From the NCBI RefSeq assembly GCF_004766125.1, contig NZ_SJSA01000001.1, forward strand, positions 1,178,001-1,242,000: a stretch of 64,000 bases of DNA, read 5' to 3'. The translations under genes were made by a program, and so were the position numbers. The first letter of the stretch is position 1; every line of letters starts with the position of its first letter. Shown piece by piece: positions 6,567-16,483 of this stretch. The DNA comes from Duncaniella freteri. Lineage in GTDB: Bacteria; Bacteroidota; Bacteroidia; Bacteroidales; Muribaculaceae. The notes under the pieces are model-generated. The model ran no database searches. It was not told the DNA's origin and saw only the letters and a program-made list of their open reading frames with translations.

Positions 6567-9341
6567 ATGGAATACAATCATAAAGAAATAGAGGCGCGCT
6601 GGCAACAGTATTGGCGCGACAACAAGATCTACAAAGCCGAGATAGATTCGGCTCGCCCAAAGTTCTATGTATTGGATATGTTCCCTTATCCTTCGGGTGC
6701 GGGATTGCACGTAGGACATCCTCTGGGTTACATAGCTTCCGATATATTCTCGCGTTACAAGCGTCTTTGCGGATTCAACGTGCTACATCCCATGGGCTAT
6801 GACGCTTATGGGCTACCTGCCGAGCAGTATGCTATACAGACGGGGCAGCACCCTGAGAAAACCACTATGCAGAATATCGCTCGCTACCGTGAGCAGCTCG
6901 ACAAGATAGGGTTCTGCTACGATTGGGACCGTGAGGTGAAGACCTGCGATCCTAAGTTCTACAAGTGGACTCAGTGGGCATTCATGAAGATGGTGGAGAG
7001 TTATTACGACACCAGCCTTGAAAAGGCAATGCCTATAGCTGAGCTTGTGAAGCATTTCGAGAGCTGTGGCTCCGAAGGCATAAGCGCAGCATGCTCCGAG
7101 GAGCTCTCTTTCTCAGCTGACGAATGGATGGCGATGTCGGCAAAGCAGAAGAGCGACACTCTCATGAATTACCGCATAGCTTATCTCGGCAATACTATGG
7201 TGAACTGGTGTCCGGAGTTGGGCACAGTGCTCGCCAACGATGAGGTGAGCGAGGGGCTGTCGGTGCGTGGCGGTTATCCTGTGGAGCAGAAACTGATGTA
7301 CCAGTGGTGCCTGCGAGTGTCGGCATATGCCAAGCGGCTTCTTGACGGACTTGACACTATCGACTGGACCGACTCACTGAAGGAGACCCAGCGCAACTGG
7401 ATAGGCCGCTCTGAAGGTGCCGAGATGCATTTTCCGATATCAGGCAGCGATGTGGTGCTTGATATCTTCACCACGCGCGCCGACACTGTGTTCGGTGTGA
7501 CATTCATGGTGCTTGCGCCGGAGAGCGAGTATGTGGCTCAGGTCACCACTCCTGATCAGGCTGAGGCTGTAAAGGCTTATCTTGATTCTATAAAGCATAA
7601 GACCGAACGCGAGCGTATGATCGACAAGAAGGTGTCGGGTGTATTCACCGGCAGCTACGCGGTCAATCCTCTCACCGGAAAGAATATCCCTGTATATGTG
7701 AGCGACTATGTGCTCGCAGGCTATGGTACAGGTGCAATTATGGCTGTTCCCGCCCATGACAGCCGTGACTATGCGTTCGCAAGGCATTTTGATCTTCCTA
7801 TAATACCGCTTATAGAAGGGTGCGACGTGAGCGAGCAGAGCTTTGATGCCAAGAGCGGCAGAATGATCAACAGTGCTTCCGATGAGCTCAATCTCAACGG
7901 CATGGAGGTAAAGGATGCCATTGCAGCCACAAAGAAGTTTATAGAAGGGAAGGGCATAGGCCGTGTAAAGGTCAACTATCGTCTGCGCGACGCCATCTTC
8001 AGCCGTCAGCGTTACTGGGGTGAGCCGTTCCCTGTGTACTATAAGGATGGTATTCCCACTCTCATGGACGAGAGCAAGCTCCCGCTTCTGCTCCCCGAGG
8101 TTGACAAGTATCTGCCCACCGAGACCGGAGAGCCGCCTCTGGGGCGTGCTAAGAATTGGGTGACAGAGGACGGTCATCCCATAGAGCTTAACACTATGCC
8201 GGGCTTTGCCGGTTCGTCTGCCTACTATCTCCGTTATATGGACCCACATAACGATGAAGCTCTCGTAAGCAAGGAGGCTGACGAGTACTGGCGCAATGTG
8301 GACCTTTATATAGGAGGTACGGAGCATGCCACAGGTCACCTCATATATTCAAGGTTCTGGAACAAGTTCCTCTACGACCTCGGGTACGTGTGTGAGTCTG
8401 AGCCGTTCAGAAAGCTTATCAATCAGGGTATGATCCAGGGACGAAGCAACTTCGTTTATCGTATCCAGGGTACAAATACTTTTGTCTCCCACGGTCTGAA
8501 AGGACAGTATGATGTCACACCTATACATGTCGATGTCAACATCGTGAGCAATGATATTCTTGATATTGACGCTTTCCGTGCATGGCGTCCGGAATATTCC
8601 GATGCCGAGTTTGTGCTTGAGGATGGAAAGTATGTGTGCGGATGGGCTGTTGAGAAGATGTCAAAGTCGATGTTCAATGTTGTCAATCCTGATGATATTG
8701 TGGCACGTTATGGTGCGGACACTCTTAGGCTCTATGAGATGTTCCTCGGTCCGCTTGAGCAGAGCAAGCCGTGGGACACCAACGGTATAGACGGTGTGAA
8801 CCGTTTCCTAAAGAAGCTTTGGGGACTCTTCTACAAGGGAGGAAGTCTGCTTGTAGATGACAGTCAGCCATCGGCTGAGGCTCTTAAGTCTCTTCACAAG
8901 CTCATCAAGAAGGTTACAGGTGATATAGAGACATTCAGCTATAACACCTCTATAGCAGCATTCATGATATGTGTAAATGAGCTTACCTCTCTTAAGTGCC
9001 ATTCAAGGGCTGTGCTCAGCGATCTTCTTGTGATACTCGCACCGTTCGCTCCTCACATCACCGAGGAACTATGGCACTCGGCACTCGGCAACGATACCAC
9101 CATATGCGATGCCAAGTGGCCTGAATGGGATGAGAAGCATCTTGTGGAGTCAACTGTGAACTATGCTGTGTCTTTCAATGGCAAGGCTCGTTTCAATATA
9201 CAGGTGGCTGCTGACACTCCTAAGGATGAAGTGGAGCGTCTCGCCCTGTCAAACGAGGGAGCCGCAAAGTGGATCGATGGCAAGACAATACGTAAAGTAA
9301 TAGTAGTCCCCAATAAGATTGTCAATATAGTAGTCTCATAG
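6567..9341 (+). CDS. leuS: Leucyl-tRNA synthetase (924 aa)
   Basis: This class I synthetase charges tRNA-Leu with leucine. The HIGH-type motif is HVGH (48-51) within [15 protein letters not shown], and the KMSKS loop is KMSKS at 697-701. Between them lies the CP1 editing domain, with the T-rich and GTG-containing [18 protein letters not shown] block that hydrolyses mischarged tRNA. The C-terminal anticodon-binding region and the small tRNA-contacting tail (VNIVVS) are complete. The protein is longer than the E. coli enzyme (860 aa), with an insertion around residues 150-190 after the first catalytic half, which is common in Bacteroidota. It is followed by a strong bidirectional terminator. 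Confidence 0.97.
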   Translation: MEYNHKEIEARWQQYWRDNKIYKAEIDSARPKFYVLDMFPYPSGAGLHVGHPLGYIASDIFSRYKRLCGFNVLHPMGYDAYGLPAEQYAIQTGQHPEKTTMQNIARYREQLDKIGFCYDWDREVKTCDPKFYKWTQWAFMKMVESYYDTSLEKAMPIAELVKHFESCGSEGISAACSEELSFSADEWMAMSAKQKSDTLMNYRIAYLGNTMVNWCPELGTVLANDEVSEGLSVRGGYPVEQKLMYQWCLRVSAYAKRLLDGLDTIDWTDSLKETQRNWIGRSEGAEMHFPISGSDVVLDIFTTRADTVFGVTFMVLAPESEYVAQVTTPDQAEAVKAYLDSIKHKTERERMIDKKVSGVFTGSYAVNPLTGKNIPVYVSDYVLAGYGTGAIMAVPAHDSRDYAFARHFDLPIIPLIEGCDVSEQSFDAKSGRMINSASDELNLNGMEVKDAIAATKKFIEGKGIGRVKVNYRLRDAIFSRQRYWGEPFPVYYKDGIPTLMDESKLPLLLPEVDKYLPTETGEPPLGRAKNWVTEDGHPIELNTMPGFAGSSAYYLRYMDPHNDEALVSKEADEYWRNVDLYIGGTEHATGHLIYSRFWNKFLYDLGYVCESEPFRKLINQGMIQGRSNFVYRIQGTNTFVSHGLKGQYDVTPIHVDVNIVSNDILDIDAFRAWRPEYSDAEFVLEDGKYVCGWAVEKMSKSMFNVVNPDDIVARYGADTLRLYEMFLGPLEQSKPWDTNGIDGVNRFLKKLWGLFYKGGSLLVDDSQPSAEALKSLHKLIKKVTGDIETFSYNTSIAAFMICVNELTSLKCHSRAVLSDLLVILAPFAPHITEELWHSALGNDTTICDAKWPEWDEKHLVESTVNYAVSFNGKARFNIQVAADTPKDEVERLALSNEGAAKWIDGKTIRKVIVVPNKIVNIVVS

Positions 9342-9358
9342 AGATAATTATTGTAGAT

Positions 9359-9414
9359 AAAAACAGACGTTCCTGATATTGATGAAAAAATCAATATCAG
9401 GAACGTCTGTTTTT
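9359..9414. terminator. Bidirectional terminator between leuS and the DUF4491 gene
   Basis: Arms 9359-9383 and 9390-9414 pair perfectly over 25 bp around a 6-nt loop (GAAAAA). The outer ends are A5 and T5, so each strand ends in a U-tract. It sits 17 bp after leuS and 12 bp after the convergent gene ending at 9427. Confidence 0.92.
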
Positions 9415-9426
9415 GTATCTAATAGA

Positions 9427-9738
9427 TTATTTTGTTTTCCGTTTGGGGTTGTGGGGGAACCAGCCTTTTTCTACACGGCGTTGCTGTTCCTTGATTTCTC
9501 CGATGGTCCAGAAGGAGCTGAATGCGAATACTCCGAGCAGGGATGACCAGAATGCGTCTCTGACCCATATGGAGCCAGCTACAGCTATGATTCCGAGCAC
9601 AAGGAACCACCATCGGCAGCCTGCACCGAAATAGTATTCACACTTTATGGTGATGGGATGGAATATTCCTATTATAAGGAATGTGCATAATCCTATGACG
9701 AGTCCGAGGATATGATATTCCGAAAGAAAATCAGTCAT
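9427..9738 (-). CDS. DUF4491 membrane protein (103 aa)
   Basis: A small inner-membrane protein with three hydrophobic helices (about residues 10-28, 41-58 and 63-80) and a basic cytoplasmic tail ending GWFPHNPKRKTK. The blocks IIGIFHPITIKCEYYFG, FWSSLLGVFAFSSFWTIGE and RRVEKGWFPHNP are those of DUF4491, a family of about 100 residues widespread in Bacteroidota with no known function. It overlaps the preceding gene by 8 bp and is the last gene of a four-gene minus-strand unit that starts at 12295. Confidence 0.85.
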   Translation of the reverse strand: MTDFLSEYHILGLVIGLCTFLIIGIFHPITIKCEYYFGAGCRWWFLVLGIIAVAGSIWVRDAFWSSLLGVFAFSSFWTIGEIKEQQRRVEKGWFPHNPKRKTK

Positions 9739-10249
9739 TTTTTTCAGGTTTAAGGGTTATGAATTCTACACGGCATGATATGTCATAGGGGGTGACATTA
9801 GCTGTGCGCGGACGTTGTCCGCGATGATAATAGTAGGAGCGCTGTGTATCCCACGATGACATGCGCACCATACGTGTCTCTCCTGAGGGGATCTTTGCAG
9901 TCAGTGTATCGGTGCGTTGGTGCAACTGGCGTCCTTGCATGTCAATATACATTATGGTCAGTGCAATGGAGAGTACTTCGCGCTCTGTGCCGTTGGTCAG
10001 CAGAAGAGTTTCACGATAAGAGCGGAGTGGCTTGTCATAGCCCGAGACTGTTATAGTTGGTGATACAGGATGTCTTAAGGTGTCGGGCTGTGGTTGCGGA
10101 GATGCGGCTGTGAGAGGATACATATTTCTCCCTGATGCTTTTAGTCTATTTCCACGCAGGGTATTGTCGCCTAAGAGTGCCAGCGGTGCCGCCACTATGA
10201 TGTATAGCAGCATCGGCAGTAATAATCTGTGGCTTGCGTTGCTTCTCAT
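9731..10249 (-). CDS. Signal-anchored protein of unknown function (172 aa)
   Basis: A hydrophobic N-terminus (about residues 9-26, LLLPMLLYIIVAAPLALLG) is followed by a proline-rich linker and a beta-sandwich-like region with PTITVSGYDKPLRSYRETLL, then NGTEREVLSIALTIMYIDMQGRQL. The layout of paired strands with a QLHQR/ETRMV pattern resembles small periplasmic immunoglobulin-like domains, but I do not recognise the family. It overlaps the upstream gene by four bases (ATGA) and the downstream DUF4491 gene by eight, so the three are certainly one transcript. Confidence 0.6.
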   Translation of the reverse strand: MRSNASHRLLLPMLLYIIVAAPLALLGDNTLRGNRLKASGRNMYPLTAASPQPQPDTLRHPVSPTITVSGYDKPLRSYRETLLLTNGTEREVLSIALTIMYIDMQGRQLHQRTDTLTAKIPSGETRMVRMSSWDTQRSYYYHRGQRPRTANVTPYDISCRVEFITLKPEKND

Positions 10250-10842
10250 AAGTATCGGGGATTAAGAGGTATGGAAGGCTCAGGAAACACTTTCACGCAC
10301 CCTTCTATGTCGCCTGGATGATTCTCTACAGGAGTGATGAGGTGACGGTACATATAGGGCAGGAGCAGACGCCACCAATTGAACCGGAATTTGCGTCCGT
10401 AAGCCTTGAATGATATCCGTGTTCCGTCGTCGGAGAGTGTGATAAGATTGCGTGACGGCCGGGTTAGGAAGGTATGATCGTCAGAGCGTGATGAATATAT
10501 GCGTGCATCGTACTGTCTGCGCTTTGCAGTGGGAGTCAGATAGCCCATAACAGTGCCTTCACGCATACTGATGTCCGCACTCTTTACATTGACCAGTCGG
10601 TACAGGGTGGCAGCTCCGTGTGTACCGTTTACACGCTCTATTGCCATGAGTGAGCCCTCTCCGGCAAATTCCCACAACCCCTCTATGTCGTGGAGTGGCA
10701 TTGATGCCATACGTTGCCTGACAAGGGTAGGGTTGCTGTAGCCTTCAATGCGTTCCGAGCGGGAGGGTATGTCATCAAGCACGCTCGCAGTGAGCGTGCC
10801 TGACATGAACAGTAAGATGAGCAGAATGGAGAGAGGTCGCAT
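10246..10842 (-). CDS. Secreted protein of unknown function (198 aa)
   Basis: A signal peptide (MRPLSILLILLFMSGTLTAS) leads a basic, beta-rich protein. Conserved-looking parts are DIEGLWEFAGEGSLMAIER (about residues 52-70), which reads like the opening strand of a lipocalin-type barrel, and FRFNWWRLLLPYMYR near the C-terminus. I assign no family. It lies 10 bp downstream of the DUF3078 gene and overlaps the next gene by four bases, placing it in the same envelope-related operon. Confidence 0.6.
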   Translation of the reverse strand: MRPLSILLILLFMSGTLTASVLDDIPSRSERIEGYSNPTLVRQRMASMPLHDIEGLWEFAGEGSLMAIERVNGTHGAATLYRLVNVKSADISMREGTVMGYLTPTAKRRQYDARIYSSRSDDHTFLTRPSRNLITLSDDGTRISFKAYGRKFRFNWWRLLLPYMYRHLITPVENHPGDIEGCVKVFPEPSIPLNPRYL

Positions 10843-10852
10843 GTATGTGTTA

Positions 10853-12295
10853 TCAGTTTCCGAATTTGTAGGTGAATCCGAACGAAAGAATCTCTTTGAG
10901 CTGGAATTTGTGCCAGTCGGTATCCTCGATCACGGGTGAAGTGGAGTCGTAGCGCATGTGCACGTATATCTGAGTGCTCAGGAACCTGTTGACTGTGAAT
11001 TGTATGGTGTTTTCCCAGTCGCTCTGTATGTAGTCATAGTCCGAGAATACGAACAGTCGTGAGCGCAGAGAGATGTTCTCAAGAATCTGCCATGTGAGTT
11101 TACCTTCGGCATTCGAACCGTATTCGCTCACAGTCTTTCGACCTTCCTCTATGCCGAATGATGTTTCTTTCATTCTTCCGCGGGTGCATGTCTTGAGATT
11201 ATATGACAACGGAGATATCGACGCATCGAATGTGAATGTCTTGTTCTTGTTGGCATAGTTGTAAGTCATACCGAGACCTATATTCAGTTCGCCCGGCGAC
11301 ATGAAGGCGGCTTTCAGAGTGTTTGAATTGGGTTTGTAGTTGTTAAGGATCTGCGTCTTGAACTGAGTGTTCATTGAGTAGTACCAACGTTTGTTTGCCT
11401 TATAGCCGGCTGTCATGTTCCATTGGAATAAATCCTCCGATATATTGTAGTCATGCATCTCGTCGTCCGGAGCATTGTTCATGCCGAGCTTGTACTGAAG
11501 GGTGTTTTCGAACAGCAGATTGGGATGGAATGCCGGATTGAGTTTTACATTATAGTAAGCATTCATCAGGGCGTTCAGGTTGTTGTTGCCGCCTTGATAC
11601 CAGTTGGGCGACACGTATGCCTGCGAGAATTGCAGATTGGCATTGAATGTTTTCAGCCAGTGTTTTTTCTCGAACTTAGCCTCAAGATTAGCCACCGGCA
11701 TCTCCTTGGCTATAACTTCAGTGATGAGGATACGCGCCGTTGCGGGGTCCACAGTGGCAGTGAACTTTTTCGGCGGCTCAGGGAGATGTGCTTCGTCGTA
11801 TTGGATGAGATGGGGGTAATTCACTATGTAACGCTGGCGTGTGCGTTCCATGAGCTGTGTCTGTGCTATGGAGCGTGACGCCCATTCGGTAGCGTAATGG
11901 TCCACTCCCGGTACGAGCTGGATATGTGGATCAATCTCGTAGGGTGGGAGTATGTGCAGTCGGTCGAATACTGTCGGCCGCAGATATACGGTAGGGAGAG
12001 GGTAGGGGTTGAAGTCAACATATTCGATATCTTCCGGACCCGGGAAGTGAATGCTGTCGGGCTGCTGCACCATCTCCACTCCGTCAAAGAACATTTCGTT
12101 CATTTCCGGAGCTTCAAACTCCAGGGTGTCGAGGGATGGGATGGAGTCGGCGAGTGTGGAGTCAACCGGCGTATAGTTGTATATTACCGATCGTGTCACT
12201 TCCGGAAGGAGTCTTGTGACTTGGGCTGATACCGATGACGAGCCTGCTATCAATGCTGCTACGGTCAGGAAAGATGACAGATTATTCATTGACAT
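10853..12295 (-). CDS. DUF3078 outer-membrane protein (480 aa)
   Basis: A signal peptide ends near SVSAQ (about residue 25). Residues 190-480 consist of alternating beta strands with aromatic ends (WYQGGNNNLNALMNAYYNVK, FENTLQYKLGMNNA, SPLSYNLKTC) and a C-terminus closing in FGFTYKFGN, typical of outer-membrane barrels. The SPNWYQGGNNN and NLFENTLQYKLG-type blocks are those of DUF3078. Function is unknown in the family. Two ATGs are possible, at 12295 and 12289; both give a signal peptide. It is the first gene of the unit that ends with DUF4491. Confidence 0.8.
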   Translation of the reverse strand: MSMNNLSSFLTVAALIAGSSSVSAQVTRLLPEVTRSVIYNYTPVDSTLADSIPSLDTLEFEAPEMNEMFFDGVEMVQQPDSIHFPGPEDIEYVDFNPYPLPTVYLRPTVFDRLHILPPYEIDPHIQLVPGVDHYATEWASRSIAQTQLMERTRQRYIVNYPHLIQYDEAHLPEPPKKFTATVDPATARILITEVIAKEMPVANLEAKFEKKHWLKTFNANLQFSQAYVSPNWYQGGNNNLNALMNAYYNVKLNPAFHPNLLFENTLQYKLGMNNAPDDEMHDYNISEDLFQWNMTAGYKANKRWYYSMNTQFKTQILNNYKPNSNTLKAAFMSPGELNIGLGMTYNYANKNKTFTFDASISPLSYNLKTCTRGRMKETSFGIEEGRKTVSEYGSNAEGKLTWQILENISLRSRLFVFSDYDYIQSDWENTIQFTVNRFLSTQIYVHMRYDSTSPVIEDTDWHKFQLKEILSFGFTYKFGN

Positions 12296-12377
12296 GTGGT
12301 TTTGTTGATTCTCGATGTGACTGAATTATTGGAAAATAGGAAAAAATAGTTGCTCTTCTGATGTATTGCACTGTCAG

Positions 12378-13847
12378 TCAGGATTCGGCAGGTGTTGCAG
12401 TATCCGACATGGGTCTTTTCTTTCGTTTATTGGGATATTTGCGGCGTTTTTCCGGTTTGTCCTCTGTGGCGGATGATTGGCGGGCATTGTCTGCCTTAGC
12501 CTTGGTGATGTGTTCCTGTGCTGCCTTGTGGGCTTTTGACTTAGTGACTTTCGTAGCGGGTCGCTTCGCTTCGTTTTGCTCCGGCTTTTCCGCTGATCTG
12601 GGACTGCGGTTGTTTTTTCCGCCGGAATTATATTTCCGTCCCTGTGTTCGTGACCGTGAGCCTTGTTTTCCTCTGCCGCCTCTGTTGCGGCGGTTGGGGT
12701 TGTATTCGGGAGTCTCACCTATTTTTTCAGGAAGCTCTCGCTTCTCGACGGTATAACCGAGAAACTGCTCAAGCTCGCCGAATTTTCCTTGTTCGCTTTC
12801 GCTTACGAGTGTCACGGCGGCACCTCCGGCACCTGCACGTGCCGTACGGCCTATGCGGTGTACATAGTCCTCCGCCTCGCGTGGCACATCGTAGTTGACC
12901 ACAAGTGATATGTCGTCGATGTCGATGCCTCGTGCGAGGATATCGGTGGCTACGATTATATCGAGCCGGGCTGCGCGGAAATCGAGCATCACTTCATCGC
13001 GGCGTTCCTGCTCCAGATCACTGTGCATCTCTCCGACCTTCCATCCGTCTTTCCTGAGGCTTTTCGCGAGGTCCTTGACCTTGAGCTTGGATGAGGCGAA
13101 CACTATCACACGCTTGTCGCTGATGGTGCGGAACAGGTGCTTGAGCACTTGGGGCTTTTGGTTCTCGTACACCACGCACGCGCTCTGAGCTATCTTTTCA
13201 GTTGGGCGTGACACCGCGATCTTAACTTCGGCGGGATCGTTAAGGATTGCCTTTGCGAGCTGCTGTATCTTGGGAGGCATTGTAGCCGAGAACATCAGTG
13301 TCTGGCGATCCTGGGGCAGATGCTTCACTATCTGCATTATATCGTCGAAGAATCCCATGTCGAGCATGCGGTCAGCCTCATCGAGAATGAAGTATTTGAC
13401 GCGGCTCAGGTCTATGCCTCCGAGTTGCAGATGAGCTATGAGCCTTCCGGGAGTGGCTATTACCACGTCGGCTCCGCGCTTTAGACCGTTCTGCTGGCGT
13501 GCGAACTCCTTGCCGTCGGTACCGCCGTAGATCGCTACGCTTGATATGGGAAGATAGTAGGAGAATCCTTCGAGCTGACGGTCGATCTGCTGGGCGAGCT
13601 CACGTGTGGGCGACATCACTATGCAGCTCACCGAGTCGACCGGTTCAGGCTCATCGGCGAGCATGTCGATAACAGGGAGCAGATAGGCTGCTGTCTTGCC
13701 TGTGCCTGTCTGGGCTACGGCAATGAGGTCGCGCCTGGAGAATATCAATGGTATTGCTTGTTCCTGGATGGGCGTACAATCCCCGAAGCGCATCGCATCG
13801 AGCGCGTCGAGAACGTCATCGCTAAGCTCTAATTCGTCAAATCTCAT
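12378..13847 (-). CDS. DEAD-box RNA helicase, RhlE-like (489 aa)
   Basis: An ATP-dependent RNA-unwinding enzyme of ribosome assembly or mRNA turnover. Motifs in order: Q-motif ending TPIQEQAIP (about 24-32), Walker A AQTGTGKT (43-50), PTRELAQQ, TPGRL, DEAD, SAT, and HRIGRTARAG in the second RecA domain. About 110 C-terminal residues form a basic, Arg/Lys/Gly-rich disordered tail used for RNA contact in this group. Its leader is long and structured (13859-13999), a common sign of cold or autoregulatory control of such helicases. It follows dnaX in the same direction but likely has its own promoter. Confidence 0.93.
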   Translation of the reverse strand: MRFDELELSDDVLDALDAMRFGDCTPIQEQAIPLIFSRRDLIAVAQTGTGKTAAYLLPVIDMLADEPEPVDSVSCIVMSPTRELAQQIDRQLEGFSYYLPISSVAIYGGTDGKEFARQQNGLKRGADVVIATPGRLIAHLQLGGIDLSRVKYFILDEADRMLDMGFFDDIMQIVKHLPQDRQTLMFSATMPPKIQQLAKAILNDPAEVKIAVSRPTEKIAQSACVVYENQKPQVLKHLFRTISDKRVIVFASSKLKVKDLAKSLRKDGWKVGEMHSDLEQERRDEVMLDFRAARLDIIVATDILARGIDIDDISLVVNYDVPREAEDYVHRIGRTARAGAGGAAVTLVSESEQGKFGELEQFLGYTVEKRELPEKIGETPEYNPNRRNRGGRGKQGSRSRTQGRKYNSGGKNNRSPRSAEKPEQNEAKRPATKVTKSKAHKAAQEHITKAKADNARQSSATEDKPEKRRKYPNKRKKRPMSDTATPAES

Positions 13848-13858
13848 CTCTTACAGGA

Positions 13859-13999
13859 TTAAATTGAGCCCGGCTCAATTTAAGTTTAAATGATTATGGG
13901 CTAAAGGTAGCACGCTTATGCATGGTTGTCGGCCCGACCTCTAACCCTTGACCTTTAGCCTGAAGTTTCTGTATGCAAAAATAGATTGTTGCAAAGTTA
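13859..13999 (-). promoter_or_regulatory. Promoter and structured leader of the helicase gene
   Basis: On the minus strand 13999-13992 reads TAACTTTG, a good -7 box. The roughly 140-nt leader then holds an outer stem (ACCTTTAGCC at 13951-13960 with GGCTAAAGGT at 13899-13908) enclosing a GC-rich palindrome (GTCGGCCCGAC, 13928-13938), and a second perfect hairpin with 12-bp arms at 13859-13870 and 13872-13883, twelve bases before the start codon. The last one would hide the translation start region. Confidence 0.55.
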
Positions 14000-14014
14000 A
14001 TGATTTTTTTGCTC

Positions 14015-15811
14015 TTAGCCTATAGTGAGTTGCATATCATCTATAAAATCACGCAGTCCGGGATTGTTTTCCACCATATGGTTTAGCACCTGCCTTTCGT
14101 TCCATGTGTGAGGCGAGGTCTCCCCCTGGTTGATTTCAACTGTGATCATTATATGATCATTGGATGTGGCGTCATGCAGGGTGGATAGTATCGATGGCAT
14201 TGCTGACATCATCTCCTCTCGCTGTTTCTCATTCTCGACCATCACGCGATAGGTGTGTCCTTCCATGGGCGACGGAAAGGATGCACGCATTGTGTTGATG
14301 AGTATATGGCTTGTGGGATGGGCCTTTATGTATGATTGCCATGCCGAGTTGAGTTGCCCGGGAGTATAGGCAGCATCCCGCTGTTGTGTGGCGGCGGGTG
14401 TGAGTGATGATGACTGTTGGGAGGTATTGCCGTCGTTTCCGGATATGGAGAACGTGCCTATGCCGGTCTTCTTTATGATTCGCTTGCCTGCCGGTGGTGC
14501 GGCGGGTGGCGGCAGGGGAGAGGTGACAGGCTTTTGCGGTGAAGCTGCGCTTGTGGATGTCTGAGCCGGAGTGGCTGTGACCGGAGTCTTTGGCTGGACG
14601 TTGGGAGCAGCCGGTGCGGCGGCTGTGGTGGCAGCCTGTTGTACCGGGGCTGATGGCGTGTTCGAGTCGGCGATCTTCTGTAACTGCCCCCCTCCTTCGC
14701 CGCTATTGCCGGGAGAAGGGCTTAACAATTGGCATATCTTGGCGAGCGTGAGCTCCACAAGGAATTGCTTGTTGGATGCCGTGCGGTAGTTTAGATCAGC
14801 CTCATTGCACAGGTTCATTGCCCTGTAGATGAATTCAGGATGGCATTTCACGGCTTTCTCTGCCATGGCCTTGCGTGCGTCGTCGTCAGCTTCGAGCAGT
14901 ACGATTGTCGATGGGTCGCGTGCCACCATGAGGTCACGCATGTAGTCGGCAACTCCGTTGATGAAAAAGTGGGAGTCGAAGCCCTTGTCGCGTATCTCCT
15001 TGTAGATAAGCCATGAGTCGAGTACTTTGCCTTCAAGAAAACAGTCGAGCAGACGGTTGTAGTAGTTGAAGTCCAGGACATTGAGATTGTCGATGGTGCT
15101 CCTGTAGGTGATGTTTCCGCGCGAGGATGCCGCCACCTGGTCGAATATGGAGAGGGCATCGCGCATGGCTCCGTCAGCTTTGCGGGCTATGATGTTGAGA
15201 GCCGACGGTTCGGCTGTGATCCCTTCGCTTTTTGCCACATATGTGAGATGGTCTACCATATCGCGCACTGTGATACGGTTGAAGTCGTATATCTGGCAGC
15301 GGGATAGGATAGTGGGGATTATCTTGTGTTTCTCGGTGGTGGCGAGTATGAATATCACATAGCTCGGTGGCTCCTCAAGTGTCTTCAGGAATGCGTTGAA
15401 GGCTGCTGAGGAGAGCATGTGCACCTCGTCGACTATGAACACACGGTATCTGCCCTGACCAGGGGGTATCTGCACCTGCTCAACGAGCTGACGTATGTCG
15501 TCCACACTGTTGTTGGAGGCGGCGTCAAGCTCGATTATGTTCAGCGAGTTGCCCTCATTGAATGCGCGGCATGAATCACACTCGTTGCATGCCTCGCCTT
15601 CGGGGGTAGGCGACAGGCAGTTGATGGTCTTGGCAAAGATGCGCGCACATGAGGTCTTGCCTACTCCGCGTGAGCCGCAGAACAGGTAGCTGTGGGCGAG
15701 TCGTCCCGAGGCAATTGCGTTTTTGAGTGTGGCTGTCAGTGCTTTCTGACCTACGACACTGTCGAATGTCGACGGCCGGTACTTTCTTGCCGATACAATA
15801 TAATGGTCCAT
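14015..15811 (-). CDS. dnaX: DNA polymerase III subunit gamma/tau (598 aa)
   Basis: The clamp-loader ATPase that loads the sliding clamp during replication. It has the dnaX opening YRPSTFDSVVGQ, Walker A GSRGVGKTSCAR (about 46-57), four zinc-binding Cys (65, 75, 78, 81), DEVH Walker B, the LLKTLEEPP-like FLKTLEEPPSYVIFILATT sensor and the arginine-finger SRC. Residues 380-470 are a Pro/Ala/Thr-rich linker, and the tau-like C-terminus follows. No A-tract slippery site for a short gamma form was noticed. It faces the PAS gene across a 188-bp divergent gap. Confidence 0.95.
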   Translation of the reverse strand: MDHYIVSARKYRPSTFDSVVGQKALTATLKNAIASGRLAHSYLFCGSRGVGKTSCARIFAKTINCLSPTPEGEACNECDSCRAFNEGNSLNIIELDAASNNSVDDIRQLVEQVQIPPGQGRYRVFIVDEVHMLSSAAFNAFLKTLEEPPSYVIFILATTEKHKIIPTILSRCQIYDFNRITVRDMVDHLTYVAKSEGITAEPSALNIIARKADGAMRDALSIFDQVAASSRGNITYRSTIDNLNVLDFNYYNRLLDCFLEGKVLDSWLIYKEIRDKGFDSHFFINGVADYMRDLMVARDPSTIVLLEADDDARKAMAEKAVKCHPEFIYRAMNLCNEADLNYRTASNKQFLVELTLAKICQLLSPSPGNSGEGGGQLQKIADSNTPSAPVQQAATTAAAPAAPNVQPKTPVTATPAQTSTSAASPQKPVTSPLPPPAAPPAGKRIIKKTGIGTFSISGNDGNTSQQSSSLTPAATQQRDAAYTPGQLNSAWQSYIKAHPTSHILINTMRASFPSPMEGHTYRVMVENEKQREEMMSAMPSILSTLHDATSNDHIMITVEINQGETSPHTWNERQVLNHMVENNPGLRDFIDDMQLTIG

Positions 15812-15999
15812 ATGTTTCCCGCTGAGTTACATCTGATTTACTTACTCACAAATTTACGAAATCCCTGTCGATTCTACAAGCGCAATAAGGGAGGCCGTGA
15901 AAAAATGAGTGTTTTTGCAGTTTTGTGATACATAATATTTGGAGAGTTGTGATAAAATTAGCAATTTCGCTGTCATAACCAATCATAAAGAATTGAACT

Positions 16000-16344
16000 A
16001 TGGACATGATACAGGAATTTCAATGGGCAGAGTCCATGAATTGTGCAGTGACAGTGTGTGACAAAGAGGGTGTGATACTATATATGAACGCGCCCGCCCG
16101 TGAATTGTACAGGAAACACGGTGATCTCATCGGCACCAATCTGCTCGGATGCCATTCCGAGCGTTCGCGCGGTATAATCCGCCACATGCTTGACACAGGC
16201 GAGAGCAACTCCTACACCATCAGAAAGCAGGGTCTGCGAAAGATGATATATCAGACCCCATGGCGCAAGGATGGTGAAGTGGCTGGTATAGTGGAGATCT
16301 CCATGATCATCCCGGAGGAACTTCCTCACTACGATCGAGGATAG
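16000..16344 (+). CDS. Single-domain PAS protein (114 aa)
   Basis: The whole protein is one PAS fold: NCAVTVCDKEGVILYMNAPARELY (strands A-B and helix C), GTNLLGCH (the turn before helix F), and the IVEISMIIPEEL final strand. There is no kinase, cyclase or DNA-binding domain, so it probably senses a small ligand, redox state or light and signals through a partner. Cysteines at about 14, 18 and 51 could bind a cofactor, but this is speculative. It is monocistronic: a long perfect hairpin follows, and dnaX is divergent. Confidence 0.75.
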   Translation: MDMIQEFQWAESMNCAVTVCDKEGVILYMNAPARELYRKHGDLIGTNLLGCHSERSRGIIRHMLDTGESNSYTIRKQGLRKMIYQTPWRKDGEVAGIVEISMIIPEELPHYDRG

Positions 16345-16366
16345 ACCTGGCATATATTGCTTGCCG

Positions 16367-16429
16367 GACACATGATATACCCCATAGCTGTGGGCATTGA
16401 AACCACAGCTATGGGGTATATCATGTGTC
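16367..16429. terminator. 27-bp perfect hairpin between convergent genes
   Basis: Arms 16367-16393 and 16403-16429 pair without a mismatch around a 9-nt loop. It lies between the ends of the PAS gene and the convergent dehydrogenase gene. No T-tract follows on either strand, so it may protect 3' ends or act as a factor-assisted terminator. Confidence 0.75.
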
Positions 16430-16483
16430 TGTGTCGTGAGTATGTAAAATGATGCTACGTCAGCCGGGGGCATACGCACAGAG

